NCBI GenBank assembly: GCA_028455995.1
Contig: JABELC010000011.1
Coordinates: forward strand, 1,550,001-1,614,000
DNA: 64,000 bases
DNA from: Scleromitrula shiraiana
Lineage: Eukaryota > Ascomycota > Leotiomycetes > Helotiales > Sclerotiniaceae
Direction of reading: 5' to 3'
In this document: positions 48,171 to 60,517 of the stretch, in pieces
How positions within the stretch are numbered: the stretch's first letter is position 1
How the letters are laid out: each line of letters begins with the position of its first letter
The notes under the pieces: generated by a model
Database searches by the model: none
Seen by the model: only the letters and a program-made list of their open reading frames with translations
What the model was told of the DNA's origin: nothing
Program-made: the position numbers and the translations under genes

Positions 48171-49953
48171 ATGACAATCCTTGAAGAATTCCTGGAATCC
48201 ATTCTTAAATTTCTTAGAACAAAGGACTCAGTCAACCTGCAGTTATGGCTTCGAGTTGAACCTCCTCTACCCGATCATTATTTTCAATTAAGTCAAGAAT
48301 TAAAGACCTCGTTTCGAGATAGCGCTGTGCTGGAGCGGCAAATCGCAAGACTGCTTCCAGATGATCCAGACGCCGGTTATGACGATGGCAATGTTTGGCC
48401 GGGGTTTCTGGCCTTCATGAAAGATTACCTCGAGTTTTGGAGAGATGTCAATTTCGATGATTTGCTGGAAACACATTCCCAACTTACTGCATTAGCTAGG
48501 TAAGTCTAAGTCGCGATTTCATGCCAATTGCTAACGAAATTGGCTTCAGTACTTGCTTGGCAGCTTTGGCAAATCCGACTTATGGTATAGTGATATTACC
48601 AACGGCAATTCAATTATCTACGGCACTGGCAAAACTTGCAATGACACTTGATAAGCGACCGGACTTAACAAGACGCCTGAGAAGAGTTGCGGACGTTGAT
48701 GCAGGGGAAACGAGGAAGACTTTAGTGGAAGGAACGGCAGAAACAATACAACGCGCTTTTACTGTTTGTTTAACCGAAAGAACTACAAATAGAAATGGAG
48801 TTGGTGCGGACGGGAAGCCTGAAGGGAAGAAAGTCGGCATATATTGCTTCGCAAATTTGGCATTGAAACTTTTTTTTCAAGTATGGCGACTGAAACATCG
48901 ATTTGTGGAATAATGCTGAGTGGTAAAACATAGTGTCGGAAAACACGGTTGGCAAATCAACTGATTACGAACATCACACAACATTCACCTCCATTAGAAC
49001 TTTATCCGGCGAACCAGAGGGTAACATACCTATATTATCTCGGTCGTTATTTCTTCGCAAATTCACATTTCTACCTTGCACAGCGCAGCCTTCAGTCAGC
49101 CTACGATCAATGTCACGCCAAATGTATAAATCAGCGACGCTTGATCTTGATCTATCTAATATCATCCAATCTGATTTTAGGGAGATTCCCGTCCCGGCCT
49201 TTTATGTCACGTCCGGAAGCCACTGGTATTCTTGACAAATTTACACCAATTGTCAAGGCTATCAAGCTAGGAAACCTCGTCGCTTTCAAACGTGCACTAG
49301 GCCCGGAAAGTGGTAATGAACAATGGTTTTTCAAGAAAGGTATCCTTCTTCCTTTGCTCTATCGCTGCGAAATTTATGTTTGGCGATCACTTGCACGACG
49401 AGTACTTTGTTTGACATACCCATGGCCATTTGACCCAACATCAAAAAAGGCGCCAACTCTCGATCTTAGCGATTTGCTTATCGCAGCACAATATTGCCAA
49501 AAGATACTTGAAGGATGGGAGAGACCCATAGACTCAACTTCAGTTATGCAATCGGGTCGCACACACCCGAATGCCATGTTCGTAACAGCCCCTGATCTGG
49601 TCAAACCTTCTGGCAAAGTTGCCAAGGTATCAGCACATAGAGGAACGATTTGGGGCGATAAAATGCCCGATATATTGGATATCGAAAGTATTGTAGCAAG
49701 TTTGGTTCAGCAAGGATTGTTGAGAGGGTTTATTAGTCATATACAGGGAAAGTTTGCGATTTTGGGAGCTAAACAACGAGGGGGGCCATTGAATGCAGGA
49801 TTTCCATCGATTTGGCAAGTTATAAGGGATAGAGTGGAGAAAGAAGGGCACGGAACAGAAGTACCTGGATGGGTCACGGATGAAAGTAGTGGAGGTTCTA
49901 CTGGTGGGGTGGTAAATTTGACAGGAATCGCAAGACCTGCGGGGACGACATAG
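48171..49953 (+). CDS. CSN12: CSN12 (Thp1-like PCI-domain protein)
   Basis: Exons 48171-48499, 48550-48880 and 48934-49953 give 559 residues with matching phases. The spliced text includes TCLAALANPTYGIVILP, then KVGIYCFANLALKLFFQCRK, ANQLITNITQHSPPLELYPA and YLYYLGRYFFANSHFYLAQR, the helical-repeat region diagnostic of CSN12/Thp1. The C-terminal PCI winged helix follows (KGILLPLLYRCEIYVWRSLA, then DILDIESIVASLVQQGLLRG and FISHIQGKFAIL). Fungal CSN12 was named as a COP9-signalosome-associated subunit; its fold is that of the TREX-2 subunit Thp1, and yeast Csn12 works with Thp3 in splicing-coupled transcription. The C-terminus carries a Gly/Ser-rich tail. It converges with the PTH11-like gene 270 bp away. 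Confidence 0.93.
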
Positions 49954-50222
49954 GGGAAAAGACGCCAGATCTAATCAAAATAAATACTTGGAACACCAAG
50001 TCGACGATCGATCTCATCTCTATCTGAGGATTTCCATCTACTGTGCGCGTTTCTGCGGGTGTTTGATGCAAATTAATTCTACGGAAGTCCCGCCTGCCTA
50101 TTTTGGTAGTCCACCAAATGAGGGAATACTACGAGGCAAGACAATTACATAAAACTCTATGCATAGTAAAACCACCTCTCTTGAAATGTATCTTCTTGGA
50201 CACCTATCATCTACACAATCTG

Positions 50223-51562
50223 CTATTCTTCTTTTTCGCTCTCCTGTTTCTTCTCACTTCCAGCGCTTGGAGGAGTATCTCTATAGAGATAGTCCGGGTC
50301 CACCTCTTCATCTTGACCGAATTCTCTGTGAACGGTAATACCTTGACCAATTTTGGTTCTTTGGTCCTCGCCGGGTGGGGCTCCTCGAGATACAAAAGTT
50401 GCTGTTGACCCTCGAGATGCGCGAGACGCGCGACTGCTTCGTGAAGTTGAGATACTCGTGATATTCGACTCGACGAGTGATTTCAGACTTGTAAATTGTG
50501 AAACCACAGAGTTGGATACCAATTCCAGCAATGGACGACACATGAGTAAACAAGCGCAAATGAGATAGCAACCTGATTCCAATACTACCCAGATGATAAG
50601 TTTGGGTGCGATGAAAATACGATCTATGGTATCGTTGATTGCCACGAAAATCGAAAATCTTAGGATCACCGCGATCAATGCACTAGAAATAGATCATATC
50701 AGCTAAGAACGTGGTTTGGAGGTTGAATTAGTGGATACTTACAGTCCTCCTATCATGAATTCGAGTGTTAATCCAATCTTCAGTCTCAAGGGCGCGTGTA
50801 GATTCCAAATGACAGGTACGGGAACCAATAGAATCAGAATATCTGTGAGGATGAGGGGTAACGCAATCCAAATTTGAACTAGACTTCTATGTGGGATGCA
50901 ACGAGGGGTGAGATCATCGGTATTCCAAATATCGGAAATTGGCCAACATTGGAATATTGCGATGGGCCAAATTACTGCAAGATATAGTAGTACGAGAGCC
51001 ATGAGACTATGGATCCATATACGAGCCGATCTGTTAACAAATAAACGACGATAAAGTATTAGGATGGCTAGTCTGGTTGTAGTATTGGCAAGTAGAGTTA
51101 CAATCTCTATGGCATATTGCTCCTGGAGCCAAACCACCAGTTTGTGAGGTTCGTTTTTCTTGAGCCAAAGTACATGTCTACCAGCTCCTGCATGTGTTAG
51201 GGTGTCTAGAAGATTCAACCATTAGTATGTATACATATAAGCCAAGCAACCATTCAATGTTGGTTCGTATCATTATGCCAAATCAAAATAGTTGCTTGAA
51301 GGAAGATCATACCAATAACTATTCCAATCTGACCAAGGTTCAATATCAATGATGCGAATATGAGGATATCATCCAACCCCCAAGGTGCTTTTACCATCCA
51401 ACGCGAGTAGTATCTTAATCCGACGCAGAATACTTGGATCCCAGCAAATATGCACACGAAGATCAGTGCACTTTGTGCCGTGAAAAGAGAATCATTTTTT
51501 TGGGGCGAAAAGATCTCTGTGGGGTTTTGAGGAGCCCGTATTAGCATCTTGTCGATAAACAT
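50223..51562 (-). CDS. PTH11-like seven-TM receptor (fungal rhodopsin-fold domain)
   Basis: Three exons (51562-51313, 51205-50743, 50682-50223) give 390 residues. After a short extracellular N-terminus the protein has seven hydrophobic segments: ALIFVCIFAGIQVFCVGLRY; WGLDDILIFASLILNLGQIG; ATTTRLAILILYRRLFV-like; SLMALVLLYLAVIWPIAIFQ; VQIWIALPLILTDILILLVP; LEFMIGGLALIAVILRFSIF; and KLIIWVVLESGCYLICACLL. The Y/W-R motif after TM1, CW...CIP extracellular cysteines and E-x-G-x-x-L/I-x-A-C in the last TM are typical of this domain. The cytosolic tail is Ser/Arg-rich, then acidic. Members such as PTH11 act in surface sensing in plant pathogens. No CFEM domain is present. Confidence 0.88.
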
Positions 51563-53341
51563 TGTGGGATATTCGAATGTAAGTAATAGTAACAAAATTA
51601 GCTGCTACAACAGCAAAAAAGTATAGTATTCATGCAACAGTATTCCTTTGGTTTATCATCTTGCTGATATATCCCCTTTTTACTGTTATTCGTTTCCTTT
51701 CTTCAGAAATCCGCGCTTGCCAGTGTAATCATACGCTCAGTTCCGTTATTTTTAACTTGGCTCTTTATTTTCAACAAGGTCTAGTGCTTCCCCGAAAGAT
51801 TTTAGTTTTCTCCCTTTGTTGTCAAATTTCTCTCTAATTGTTCTTATTGGATATCGACACAAAGCTAGACTTGATTCCGCCCAATTACGGCATTTTAGTC
51901 TTAGCGTTATTTACATCCAGGAAATGTGATTCTTCCATCTGACCTATAGTTTATAGCAACCAAGATTCAGTTCCTTTTAGTTGGGGGCCATATGTAACTT
52001 CAAAGGATGGTTCTCGTCAATCATGAGTATTATGATCAGGACAAAAGCTATTTTATTTGGTGAAAAAGGAATACTCTTACTGTTGAACTGACCCCTCATA
52101 TGACTTATACAAGCCTATTTCCCTTACTGCAAATCCTAATTCTCTCCACGTATTCTTGATAAGTCTCCGTCTTCTAGTTGTAAATCAATCAGTCCCTCGT
52201 ATCACGATACTAAAGATGATCGTATAATCTGGAGCTATTTCATTTATCATAGTAGTTTTGTCGATCGATCCGAGAGACAACAAGAGCTAGCTAGTTACCA
52301 AGTGATTACATTATTCAATATAATCGCAGTTTCTTCGAGATATACATTTCAAATGTGTGAATTAGTACAGACCAATTTATTGTTTTGTTGATGTTCCATA
52401 CTAAAATACCATAAATTGTCGAATGGCTAATATCTAGATCTAGAAGTGTGGGCATTGTATTGCCAATAGATTACTTGCTTTCTACGAATTTCTTTGTCAC
52501 AAGAAATCATCTAATCCCCTGAACTTGTCAAAGAAACCAAGATATAAACATCTGATTGGATCATGTTACAATCATTGTTCCCATAATTCAGGGGCTCTTT
52601 TATTCTTTGAAATTGTACTTCCTGTAAGAAGAGAGACTAAAGACTCGGTAGATACTATTAGTGCATAACATGTTGTAGATAACTCCTTTGCAACAAAGCA
52701 TTCTACTTTTCTTTTAGTATCCAAAGACTTGTGTAGTAGACCACATGGTTTTTGAAGTTCTAGAATCGATTATCGAAATACGCGAGTCCAAACTCGAATT
52801 TAGAGGGGGCATTGAATACTGGTATTTCTTATGTGGTCCTTGAACTATCGATAAATACCAACTACAAGGACCCAAACTCCTATTGAGGCATCATGGCATT
52901 TGATAATCTAAATATATGTTGCTTACTATTGATTGAAATCCTGCTACTTTGAGGAGGGAACGTAGTCGATATCTGTATGATCGATCGACATGGCCCTCGA
53001 AAAGTTCAACTGAACTCAGATCCCGACGTAAAACAGCCCGATATAACGCTCCCCTACTAATACAATCTTCAATATCCAGAATTGAATGCAAAAATTGGCA
53101 AGAAAAAGCAGCAGCATGACTGCCAATTCAACCCCCAAGCATGGATTGTCCCCAACTTTAATAACGAACAAGAATGTCGACATATATATCAAGACAAAGA
53201 AATTATTTATCAACCAATAAATTTCCCCACCAATCAAAGCCTCGGAAATTCACTCGACTAAATTGAAAAATGATCGGTGAAGCTATTCCCACCAAAAATC
53301 TGAACCCCACATCACCGCAAAAAATATCGTGAATTGTGAAA
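51563..53341. other. Intergenic, no gene seen
   Basis: This is the promoter side of the PTH11-like gene plus ~1.5 kb with no supported ORF (53237-53016 and 53091-52891 on the minus strand have no domain). Confidence 0.5.
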
Positions 53342-53414
53342 TGCCTCGTGACGGAGTCGAACCGGCGACCTCGTCATTACTAGTGACGCGCTCTACCAAC
53401 TGAGCTAACGAGGC
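53342..53414 (-). tRNA. tRNA-Thr (anticodon AGU), no intron
   Basis: Read on the minus strand it begins GCCTCGTTAGCTCAGTTGGT and ends with the matching ACGAGGC plus discriminator A. The 7-bp acceptor stem pairs perfectly. The D arm contains the A box (TAGCTCAGTTGG). The anticodon stem CGTCA/TGACG closes the loop CTAGTAA, giving anticodon AGT. The T arm contains GGTTCGACTCC (B box). Length is 73 nt with the discriminator and without CCA. Confidence 0.97.
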
Positions 53415-53904
53415 TATGAGCCTTTATGAAGTGGTTGATGCTTCGCTGTTTATTGTGTTACATATTGTGGTTGTATCAACTCCACTTTGTGCGTTGTTGA
53501 TCCATGGTCATGTCCGAGCGAAGTGGGGGGGGGGGGTTTATGGGGCTGTTATCATAGCGATTTGAGGAGTTTGTAGGGGATACAAGAATAATGGTAAAGT
53601 AGTAGTGAATTGAATTGGTGGGAGTCTTTATTCAATGAGGTGTTTTATAGGATCTTGTCGTCGAGTCGGTAATAGATAATGACGAGTGCGAGTTAGCTTC
53701 CAATTTTCTAAAATATTAATAATAAATTATAAACTTCGTATTCTAGTCCATTTATCCAGCATTAATTACTCAAAATTTGTAAGAGTTATATTTTCATCCT
53801 ACTTTATTATGTTATTTTGTTTATATTAACATCTTAGTTCTCGTCTTATATCAACTCCAGCTCAATCTTACTATTTCCCCCCCCATATAAATCAATCTCC
53901 TCGA
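53415..53904. other. Intergenic
   Basis: It contains a G run at about 53525-53537 and AT-rich sequence. No gene is seen. Confidence 0.5.
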
Positions 53905-55805
53905 TCACTCATCCCTAACTTTTAATCCCACCAGATACTTCCCCTCCTTAAAATAAGGCACCACATGAACCCTCAATTCATGGTTCTGACCTTCCACCAA
54001 CCCTAACTCAAACCTCCTAACCAAAGTCGCTAAAATAAGTCTCAATTCTCTTAGCGCGAATCTATTCTTTTCATTAGCGTTCATTCGCACCTTGCTTTTT
54101 ATATCGGGAATCAAAACATACTGTTGTCCAATGCAATTTCTCAACTCAGCCGAATATGGCAGGAAAGCTTTTCGGTCCACGGGAGCACTTTTATATGGAG
54201 GTGAGAGCCAGCGCTCGGGAGTGTAAGACTCTGCATCGGGCCAAATACGAGGATCTTTTTGAACTTGCCGTGGCATTTCATATATTGTACACTGTTTATA
54301 TACTCGTTAGAATTTATTTGTTTGATTTCTGAAGAATCTGAAGATTTATATGGCTCACGTTTGAAGGAATCTCATAATCATCAATAAAAATGGTTTCGGT
54401 CGTACATCTAGGAAGTCCAGTGACGGTTATGGGCATGAGTCTCATGGATTCATTACTTACCGCGTTCAGATATGGAATCTTGAGTTGTGGCGAATATTGT
54501 TGGATTTGATTTTGCGGGGAAAGTGGAAAGGATTTCCTGGGTTAGTAATTTGAGTTTTTCGGGATTGTCGAGGAGGAGAAGCAAGGTGAATGTTGCGGTT
54601 GTGGAAGTCGTGTCACTACCAGCGATCCTGCAGTTTGTTATTACAGTATTGGGATATATCGTTCAGCAGAATGGGAGGAATGGAATTCAATCTAACATGA
54701 ACAATCGCATCTCTCTTGTGAATGTTTATCTGAGAATCCTACTGGATCGGCAGAATTTGTATCAAGGAAAATTTGCGAAAGATTCTTTCGAGCCTGATCT
54801 TCAAATTCACGTCTCGTAGCCACAACTCCATCAATCATTTTATCCATCTCCTCAACTGGATTTGATATACCTGGGATATCCTTCACGAATGGTAAAACGA
54901 CATCTATCATGACTCTTTTCATTCAATTGATAAATATATTTTTCATCTTGGGATCTTCATTGATTACTAGACCAAATGATCCGCCAAATAGGGTTTCACT
55001 CATGACATCCTGACTCCGTTAAAAAAGTTCACATGAGAGATATTTAAAGGATTTAACAAACCATAGTAAGATTCCCTAGCATCAATGACATATCCACAAC
55101 CGCATAACCATTCAATCCATCCTTCTCCCCACCATCAGTCAAACATCTTGATTCCAAAATCTCGACCATAAAATCCACACAAGAATGCATCAACGGCTCC
55201 AAAGCATTTAGGAATCCGATTGAGAATCCTGCTGATAGGGGTCGTCGCTATAATATTTTCAGTTCTTGCCTCTTAATACGCTCAATCAGGGATGGAGTAT
55301 ATACCATTTGTTTATACCTCTTGTTATCTCTTTCCGTAAACATGTTACTAACATGTGGATCTTCCTGCGTGAGAGTGTAGAGATGAGTTTTCGGTTGATC
55401 TAGCTCCACAATAATCTTTTGAATGGCCGCTTGAGAGACAAACATTACTTCATTTGGACCTGTTCATTTATTCATCGCCATCAGTATCGCCATGTACAGG
55501 GGTACGGATATGAAGGAATAACATGTGCTAATTATTGGAAGATAGATATCCATGGGAAGGGAAGGGAAGCAGGAGGTGATTCATAACCTACCAATTATCA
55601 CTACATCTCCATATTTTTCAAACAGCTTTAGCGCCATATTCATGGTCTCCCCACGTAAAGTTTGAAGAAGCCATATCTTATCAGTTAATTTCAGGAGGAT
55701 AGGACCAGGAACTTTGGATAGAGGGCCTATAAATGCGGTGTAAAGAGAGCGGAATAATTGATAGATGATGTATAGGATTAGCGGGTATAGAATCAAAAGA
55801 AACAT
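53905..55805 (-). pseudogene. Cytochrome P450 pseudogene
   Basis: The N-terminus (ATG 55805) has a membrane anchor (MFLLILYPLILYIIYQLF) and the hinge LSKVPGPILLKLTDK. Exons can be followed at 55805-55592, 55459-55305, 55247-55062 and from 55009. Later landmarks are AGSDTTSTTAT (I-helix oxygen-binding groove), NESMRLMP (K-helix ExxR), ESYTPERW and FLPYSAELRNCIGQ (haem loop with Cys ligand). After removal of an intron at 54121-54062, QQFALRELRLILATLVRRFE follows. Damage: in-frame TGA at 54925-54923 where a tryptophan is likely; a frame change near 54715, before EMRLFM; and a frame change near 54480 (CAAGATTCC where CAAAAGATTCC-like text is expected). The usual Gly of the haem loop is Glu. Family P450s are ER-bound monooxygenases. 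It was full length before decay. Confidence 0.85.
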
Positions 55806-56398
55806 ATCGAGCTCTCCTGGGTCCAGGAATGGAGTGAGAGATTGATGGATACGCTATATTGCTTGAGAAGATGAAATTACAAAGCGTAGGAAATATAGTA
55901 TACTAATGCTTAGACGACACGAAGTCTAGGAGGAATAGTTTGACGAATACTCCAAGCCTCGATCTATATAACTACTAATTATGTTCATAACTTCATGTAC
56001 ATACATATATACCACCAACATTATGAAAGCGTCAACATGTTTCAACTAGGGACGACCATGGCAGTACACAGGAATCCGATCAATCCCATATCATCATGAT
56101 GGTCCAGGCGGGAATATAAATTCCTCCAAAGTGGAGGTATTGGCCAGGAACACCCATAAGGCACCAAGCATCGAACCCGCTTCATCGCACTCGGAAGCTG
56201 TCAAAGTGGTGTTTACCAGTGACATCGAGGCCCATATTCTGGCCACATCATGTATTATCGTGCGGATAAACTTTAATGGTACAAACCTCCGTACGTACAA
56301 AACCAGAACGGTAGATATCTAAGATGGAACCCCCACAAATTCAAGCGCCAGAAATCGACTAGAACTAACTAGTTACCTGAACCCTACCCTACTTTAAA
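55806..56398. other. Intergenic between pseudogenes
   Basis: This is the former P450 promoter and flank. The ORFs at 56300-56094 and 56131-56322 overlap on opposite strands and have no domain. Confidence 0.5.
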
Positions 56399-57706
56399 TC
56401 ACACCCTCGACCTCCTCCCAACCTTACACTCCACAATCTCCAATACGACCGCATAATGCTTCTCCACGAATTTCAAAAACTCCCGACAATCCCTACAGAC
56501 TCTTGTACTAACGAATATCTTGACCCCGATTGCATCTACCTTCCTCTCCTCATCTTTTCTCGTTCGAATCCATACTGGCATCTCTCCGTCTTCTCCTCTC
56601 TTCCAAATAAATTCATTAAGCCACCATGCTGCGAGTTTCTTCTCAACACGACATGCATAATAATGGCGGGGGTGTCCATTGTCGAATTTTTCGTATTCGG
56701 GTATTGAGTAACCGATAGCGGTGCAGAGATCGAGAATGTGAGACGTCCAGATGAAATTGGATATATACATTGGATCTGAGGTGTGATCGGTCCAGCCACT
56801 TATGGCGTTTATTGTGTTTGTGTTAGAAGCGGGATTGTAATTAGGACGTAGGTTTGAACCTGGAGGCAGGATTGAACGGCCTAAATCACGAGGTTAGGGA
56901 GTGGGGAAAGGAGGTGGATGAGCATCAAAAGATTGGAATTCTCCTACCTGTTGTTTCGAATTCCTTGTCAATGGTCATTGGATAGCTCGTTATCGGTTCG
57001 GTGTTCCCAGAAGTTAGGTCATAGAAATCATAGTAAGTTTGTTCCGACCCAACAGCCTGCCGTTCCATGAACCAGTAGTTTTTACTACTGAGACTTGTGA
57101 GCTTAGATTTGATGGTGGTGGTAGTTTGAGCAACAGTGGCTTGGGCGACAGTAGATTCTGTCCGGATTTCACGGAGTGGAATATCATTCGTTACCAAACC
57201 AATTTGGGTTCTAGCATTTTTCTTTTTTGCAGAATCGTCGATTAGTTGAGTAGCTGTATCTTCGTCAGTTTTTGTAGATTCAGATTTTAGTTTCGACGCT
57301 TTTGCTGAGGACAGAGATTTGCGGGCGAACTGTCGACCCCATAAAGCTGCTTTGAGCAATAATTTATGGATTTCATTACTTCAAATATCATACTTGCGGT
57401 TATTCTTGTTTGGATAGTTCTATGTGTTTTCGTCCAAGTCGAGAACCACTAGAAGTTCTTTCGAGTTTTATTGATCCAATCGATAGAGAGATCCTGGAAT
57501 TTATTCACACAATCTTCGAACCTGGATAAATCATCTAAGGCACAAATCGAAGGATAGAATTCCTCCTTGAACTTTTCTACAGATTCTTCGGTATCCGAAT
57601 CTGTAGTTTCCTATTGGGATGTTCCAATTCTTAAGTCGTTAGAATTTATATCATCAAACATTTTCTGCGTTGCATAGAAAGTACCATCTTGCTGATGATG
57701 AGGCAT
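56399..57706 (-). pseudogene. Deaminase-fold protein with two in-frame TAG codons
   Basis: Three blocks, 57706-57394, 57349-56948 and 56880-56399, splice in phase (GTATGA/CAAAG and GTAGGA/TTTAG introns) into a 399-codon frame. The frame is interrupted by TAG at 57613-57611 and 57451-57449. Either stop might lie in an unrecognised intron, but no donor removes the first one in frame. The second could be removed by a weak 60-nt GTGAAT intron. The C-terminal domain reads RHYYACRVEKKLAAWWLNEF, then IFVSTRVCRDCREFLKFVEK, a zinc-deaminase arrangement (xxE...CxxC) like the HVE-K-x-L and PCxxC blocks of fungal deaminase-like proteins. The histidine expected before VEK is arginine here. It is probably a dying gene; a regulated or mis-modelled intact gene remains possible. 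Confidence 0.6.
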
Positions 57707-59221
57707 CCTTTTAGTTATACCTTCAATTGGAATACTTCCCACACATAACAATATCCTCCAATATTCGAAAAAATAAGTCATTTTTTCGGGTCGTCAAGAA
57801 AATATAATAGATGTATCTCACAACGTGAGCTGACGTTGCCCATGTCTCTCACTAGAGGTTATCATTCAGCTATCAATATGCTATTTGGACGTGGTATTTG
57901 GCGTAGTTAGAGTACACAACCAAAGGATCTAAAAGTCACAAGGTAGCGGCTATCAATATTGGAAGCCTAAAACGAAATATAATCGACAGCCATCCTATAC
58001 TTAACATCTCTACTTTAGAAACTTTCTAGAAGTCATGAATTTTATCAAAATAGCTTTTTTTGTACACGTGATTGATAAAGCAATAATGGCAGCCAAGAAG
58101 CAGCATCGCTAATAGCCGATGTTAAGAGAGAATCAGAAAGAGGCGCATATTAAACGGCGATTATGATGATCTAGAAGATCTTCAAAATCCGGGATATTTG
58201 CGATTCGCGTGACTATGTAAGACACGGCAAAGAATTCTTGAACCGTTATCATCCAACACTCATTTTTGAAGGAGGATTTTTAGTCCAAGATAATGCCTTG
58301 GTATTCGCGTGTTATATCAGAACATTCGCAATGAAGAAGAAGCAAGATTTCATCAGTGTATTAAGGGTCGATGAGAGAAAGTTGATATTTGAGGTCTCAT
58401 TCAAGTTGTGGTGTTGTACGTAAGCCTGCTTATGCACACAGTTCGAGAGCCGATGATTTTTGGGATCGAACAAGAGTCTATTATTTTGAAGTAACATTGA
58501 ACTTACGAACATGTTGTTGTTTGAAAAATAGTTAATTATTGAAGATAAGTCAGTACCAAAAACGCATTGGATACTTAAACACATTCATCATGTAGAAAGC
58601 ACCTAGGTAATCTTTAGTTTTACATGATGTTCAAACCAAATTTTCATCAATCTATTTTTAAATCGCATACTTATGTTGATTGATTAAGGCGAACAACACA
58701 ATAGTTATGAATCTTGCCACGGCCTCATCCGAAAATTATACCGTAAATCCCGAGGATTTATGGCGGCGGAACCTTTTCCAACATCAATCTCTCTACAATA
58801 GATATTCTTAGATCTGAGATGCAATTTTGGGTAACCGACCCCATCTAGATCCTTGTAGTAATCTGAATCCGAAGCAGCTTATCAATGATAATTTGTTCAA
58901 TAAGCGAAGAGGATTTGAGGCGTACAAAACTTGCCGTACGAGCGTACCTGCATCGGGGCTATAATCCTGTTGTTACATTACAGGATGAGAAAAGCATGGG
59001 AACAAGGATTTGAAATGAAAAATGTGTACCGAGGTTCTTAACGGGAAAAATTGCTCTTTTAAGATATATCTTTGTGGATAATATATGAATATTTGTACTT
59101 TTGATTTAAAAGCACCTCTTCTTGCCAACAGTAATGTTGAGTCTATAATCTATGTGGGGTATATATTCTTACAAGTTGTATGCCAATGGTGCGTAGTTGC
59201 ACCCAAGAAAAAGAAAAGCTA
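57707..59221. other. Intergenic, no gene seen
   Basis: About 1.5 kb. The ORF at 58238-58423 and its antisense have no domain and are probably chance. Confidence 0.45.
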
Positions 59222-60517
59222 TCATAGCTCAAAAACTCCCGGTGTCGACATTGTGCATGGCTGCGGTTGTGACAGAAGTCTCATGAAGAATTGTAGCCAA
59301 GATTCCAGGTCTTCCCTTGGCCCATACTCCGCGACTAACCGAGATGGTTCGTCTAGGACTCCTTGGACTACTTCTGTCATATTTCTAGATATGACTTCAT
59401 TTGTCCTGCAATCCGCTTCAGCATTCAACCATTCCTTCAATCCGGCAAAGGTTTGAGGAAAATAACCTGTATCAGAAAGGCCAAGGCGGAAGAAAAGTGT
59501 TAGAATAGGGAAAAGTGCGAGGAAGGCAATAAGATGCCGAGTTAGATAGTGTCTGGGTAATAATGAGATGATTTGAAATAGAATAAGAAGTGCGCAAAGG
59601 CAGGAGAGTATGGCTAAGGTGGGAGATGTGACCACCGGTATGTATATAGTGCAAAGACCAAAGGTCGTCATCAACGTCAAGGTACACGCATGACCCTCAT
59701 TGCACTGTTAGGAGCATTAGCAACTATAAACATTTCGTGAAGTTAAGGTGATACGCTGGCAAAATCACTCAATACTTACAAGGAAGACAATAGCTGTCCA
59801 CAAAAAGGTTTTCAGGATACTGGGAAGAAAAATGCCGAAGTAAGGAAGAGCTACTCGAGGTGAAACCTGAACAATAACATTGGCCGCAAGGAAGATAGAC
59901 CATATGGTGAAGCAACACGTTTTCTCCAAAGATAGAAAGAGATCATTGGTTGTTTGGTGATTGCGGCTGTTAATTGACGAGTTTAAACGCGAAAATATGG
60001 CGGTTTGAGATAAGAAATAAATCAATCCTATGGCCAGAGTACCAAGAGTCATGGATGAGGGCAGCAAAAGAAGACTTGTGGCAATGGCGACAAGTATATA
60101 AAATATAAGATGATACTCATAATCCGGTGGACAATCGTATCGTCCTACTCTGAAATTATTTGGTAGAACATATTGGTCGACTCCGTTACTTCGAGTGACG
60201 AAGTAAACTGCGGGCGTAAGGAATGGCTAGGCATGTCAGTACAAGAGCCCAAATACGATCGAAACATTCTGATCTAGAGCACATACCAGGATCCAATTAA
60301 TCTCTGTGATCGATGAACAGACACTAGAGATAGCGATGACAAAAGCAAGGGTAATTGGCTCATCGTCACCATTCTCATCTCTTTGGCTATGGTTTGATCT
60401 ATTCTTTGAATAGTACGAATATATTTTGATACCAGCCCATAGCATACACCAGCACAATAATTCAGAGATAATATTCGAAACCTGAGTGGAATCATCAAAC
60501 AAAAATGGATAAGACAT
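59222..60517 (-). CDS. Polytopic membrane protein, unknown function
   Basis: Exons 60517-60287, 60226-59780 and 59704-59222 give 386 residues plus a stop in a continuous frame from ATG 60517. Donors are GTATGT and GTAAGT; acceptors are CCTAG and AACAG. There are about eight hydrophobic segments, for example LLCWCMLWAGIKIYSYY, ITLAFVIAISSVCSSI, YHLIFYILVAIATSLLLLP, LGTLAIGLIYFLSQTAIF and SPTLAILSCLCALLILFQII. The C-terminal ~90 residues form a soluble, acidic region (AGLKEWLNAEADCRTNE). Upstream of the ATG another frame (about 60690-60520) reads a long hydrophobic stretch that ends in TAG beside the start, so the true N-terminus may have been longer and lost. I do not recognise the family. Confidence 0.65.
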
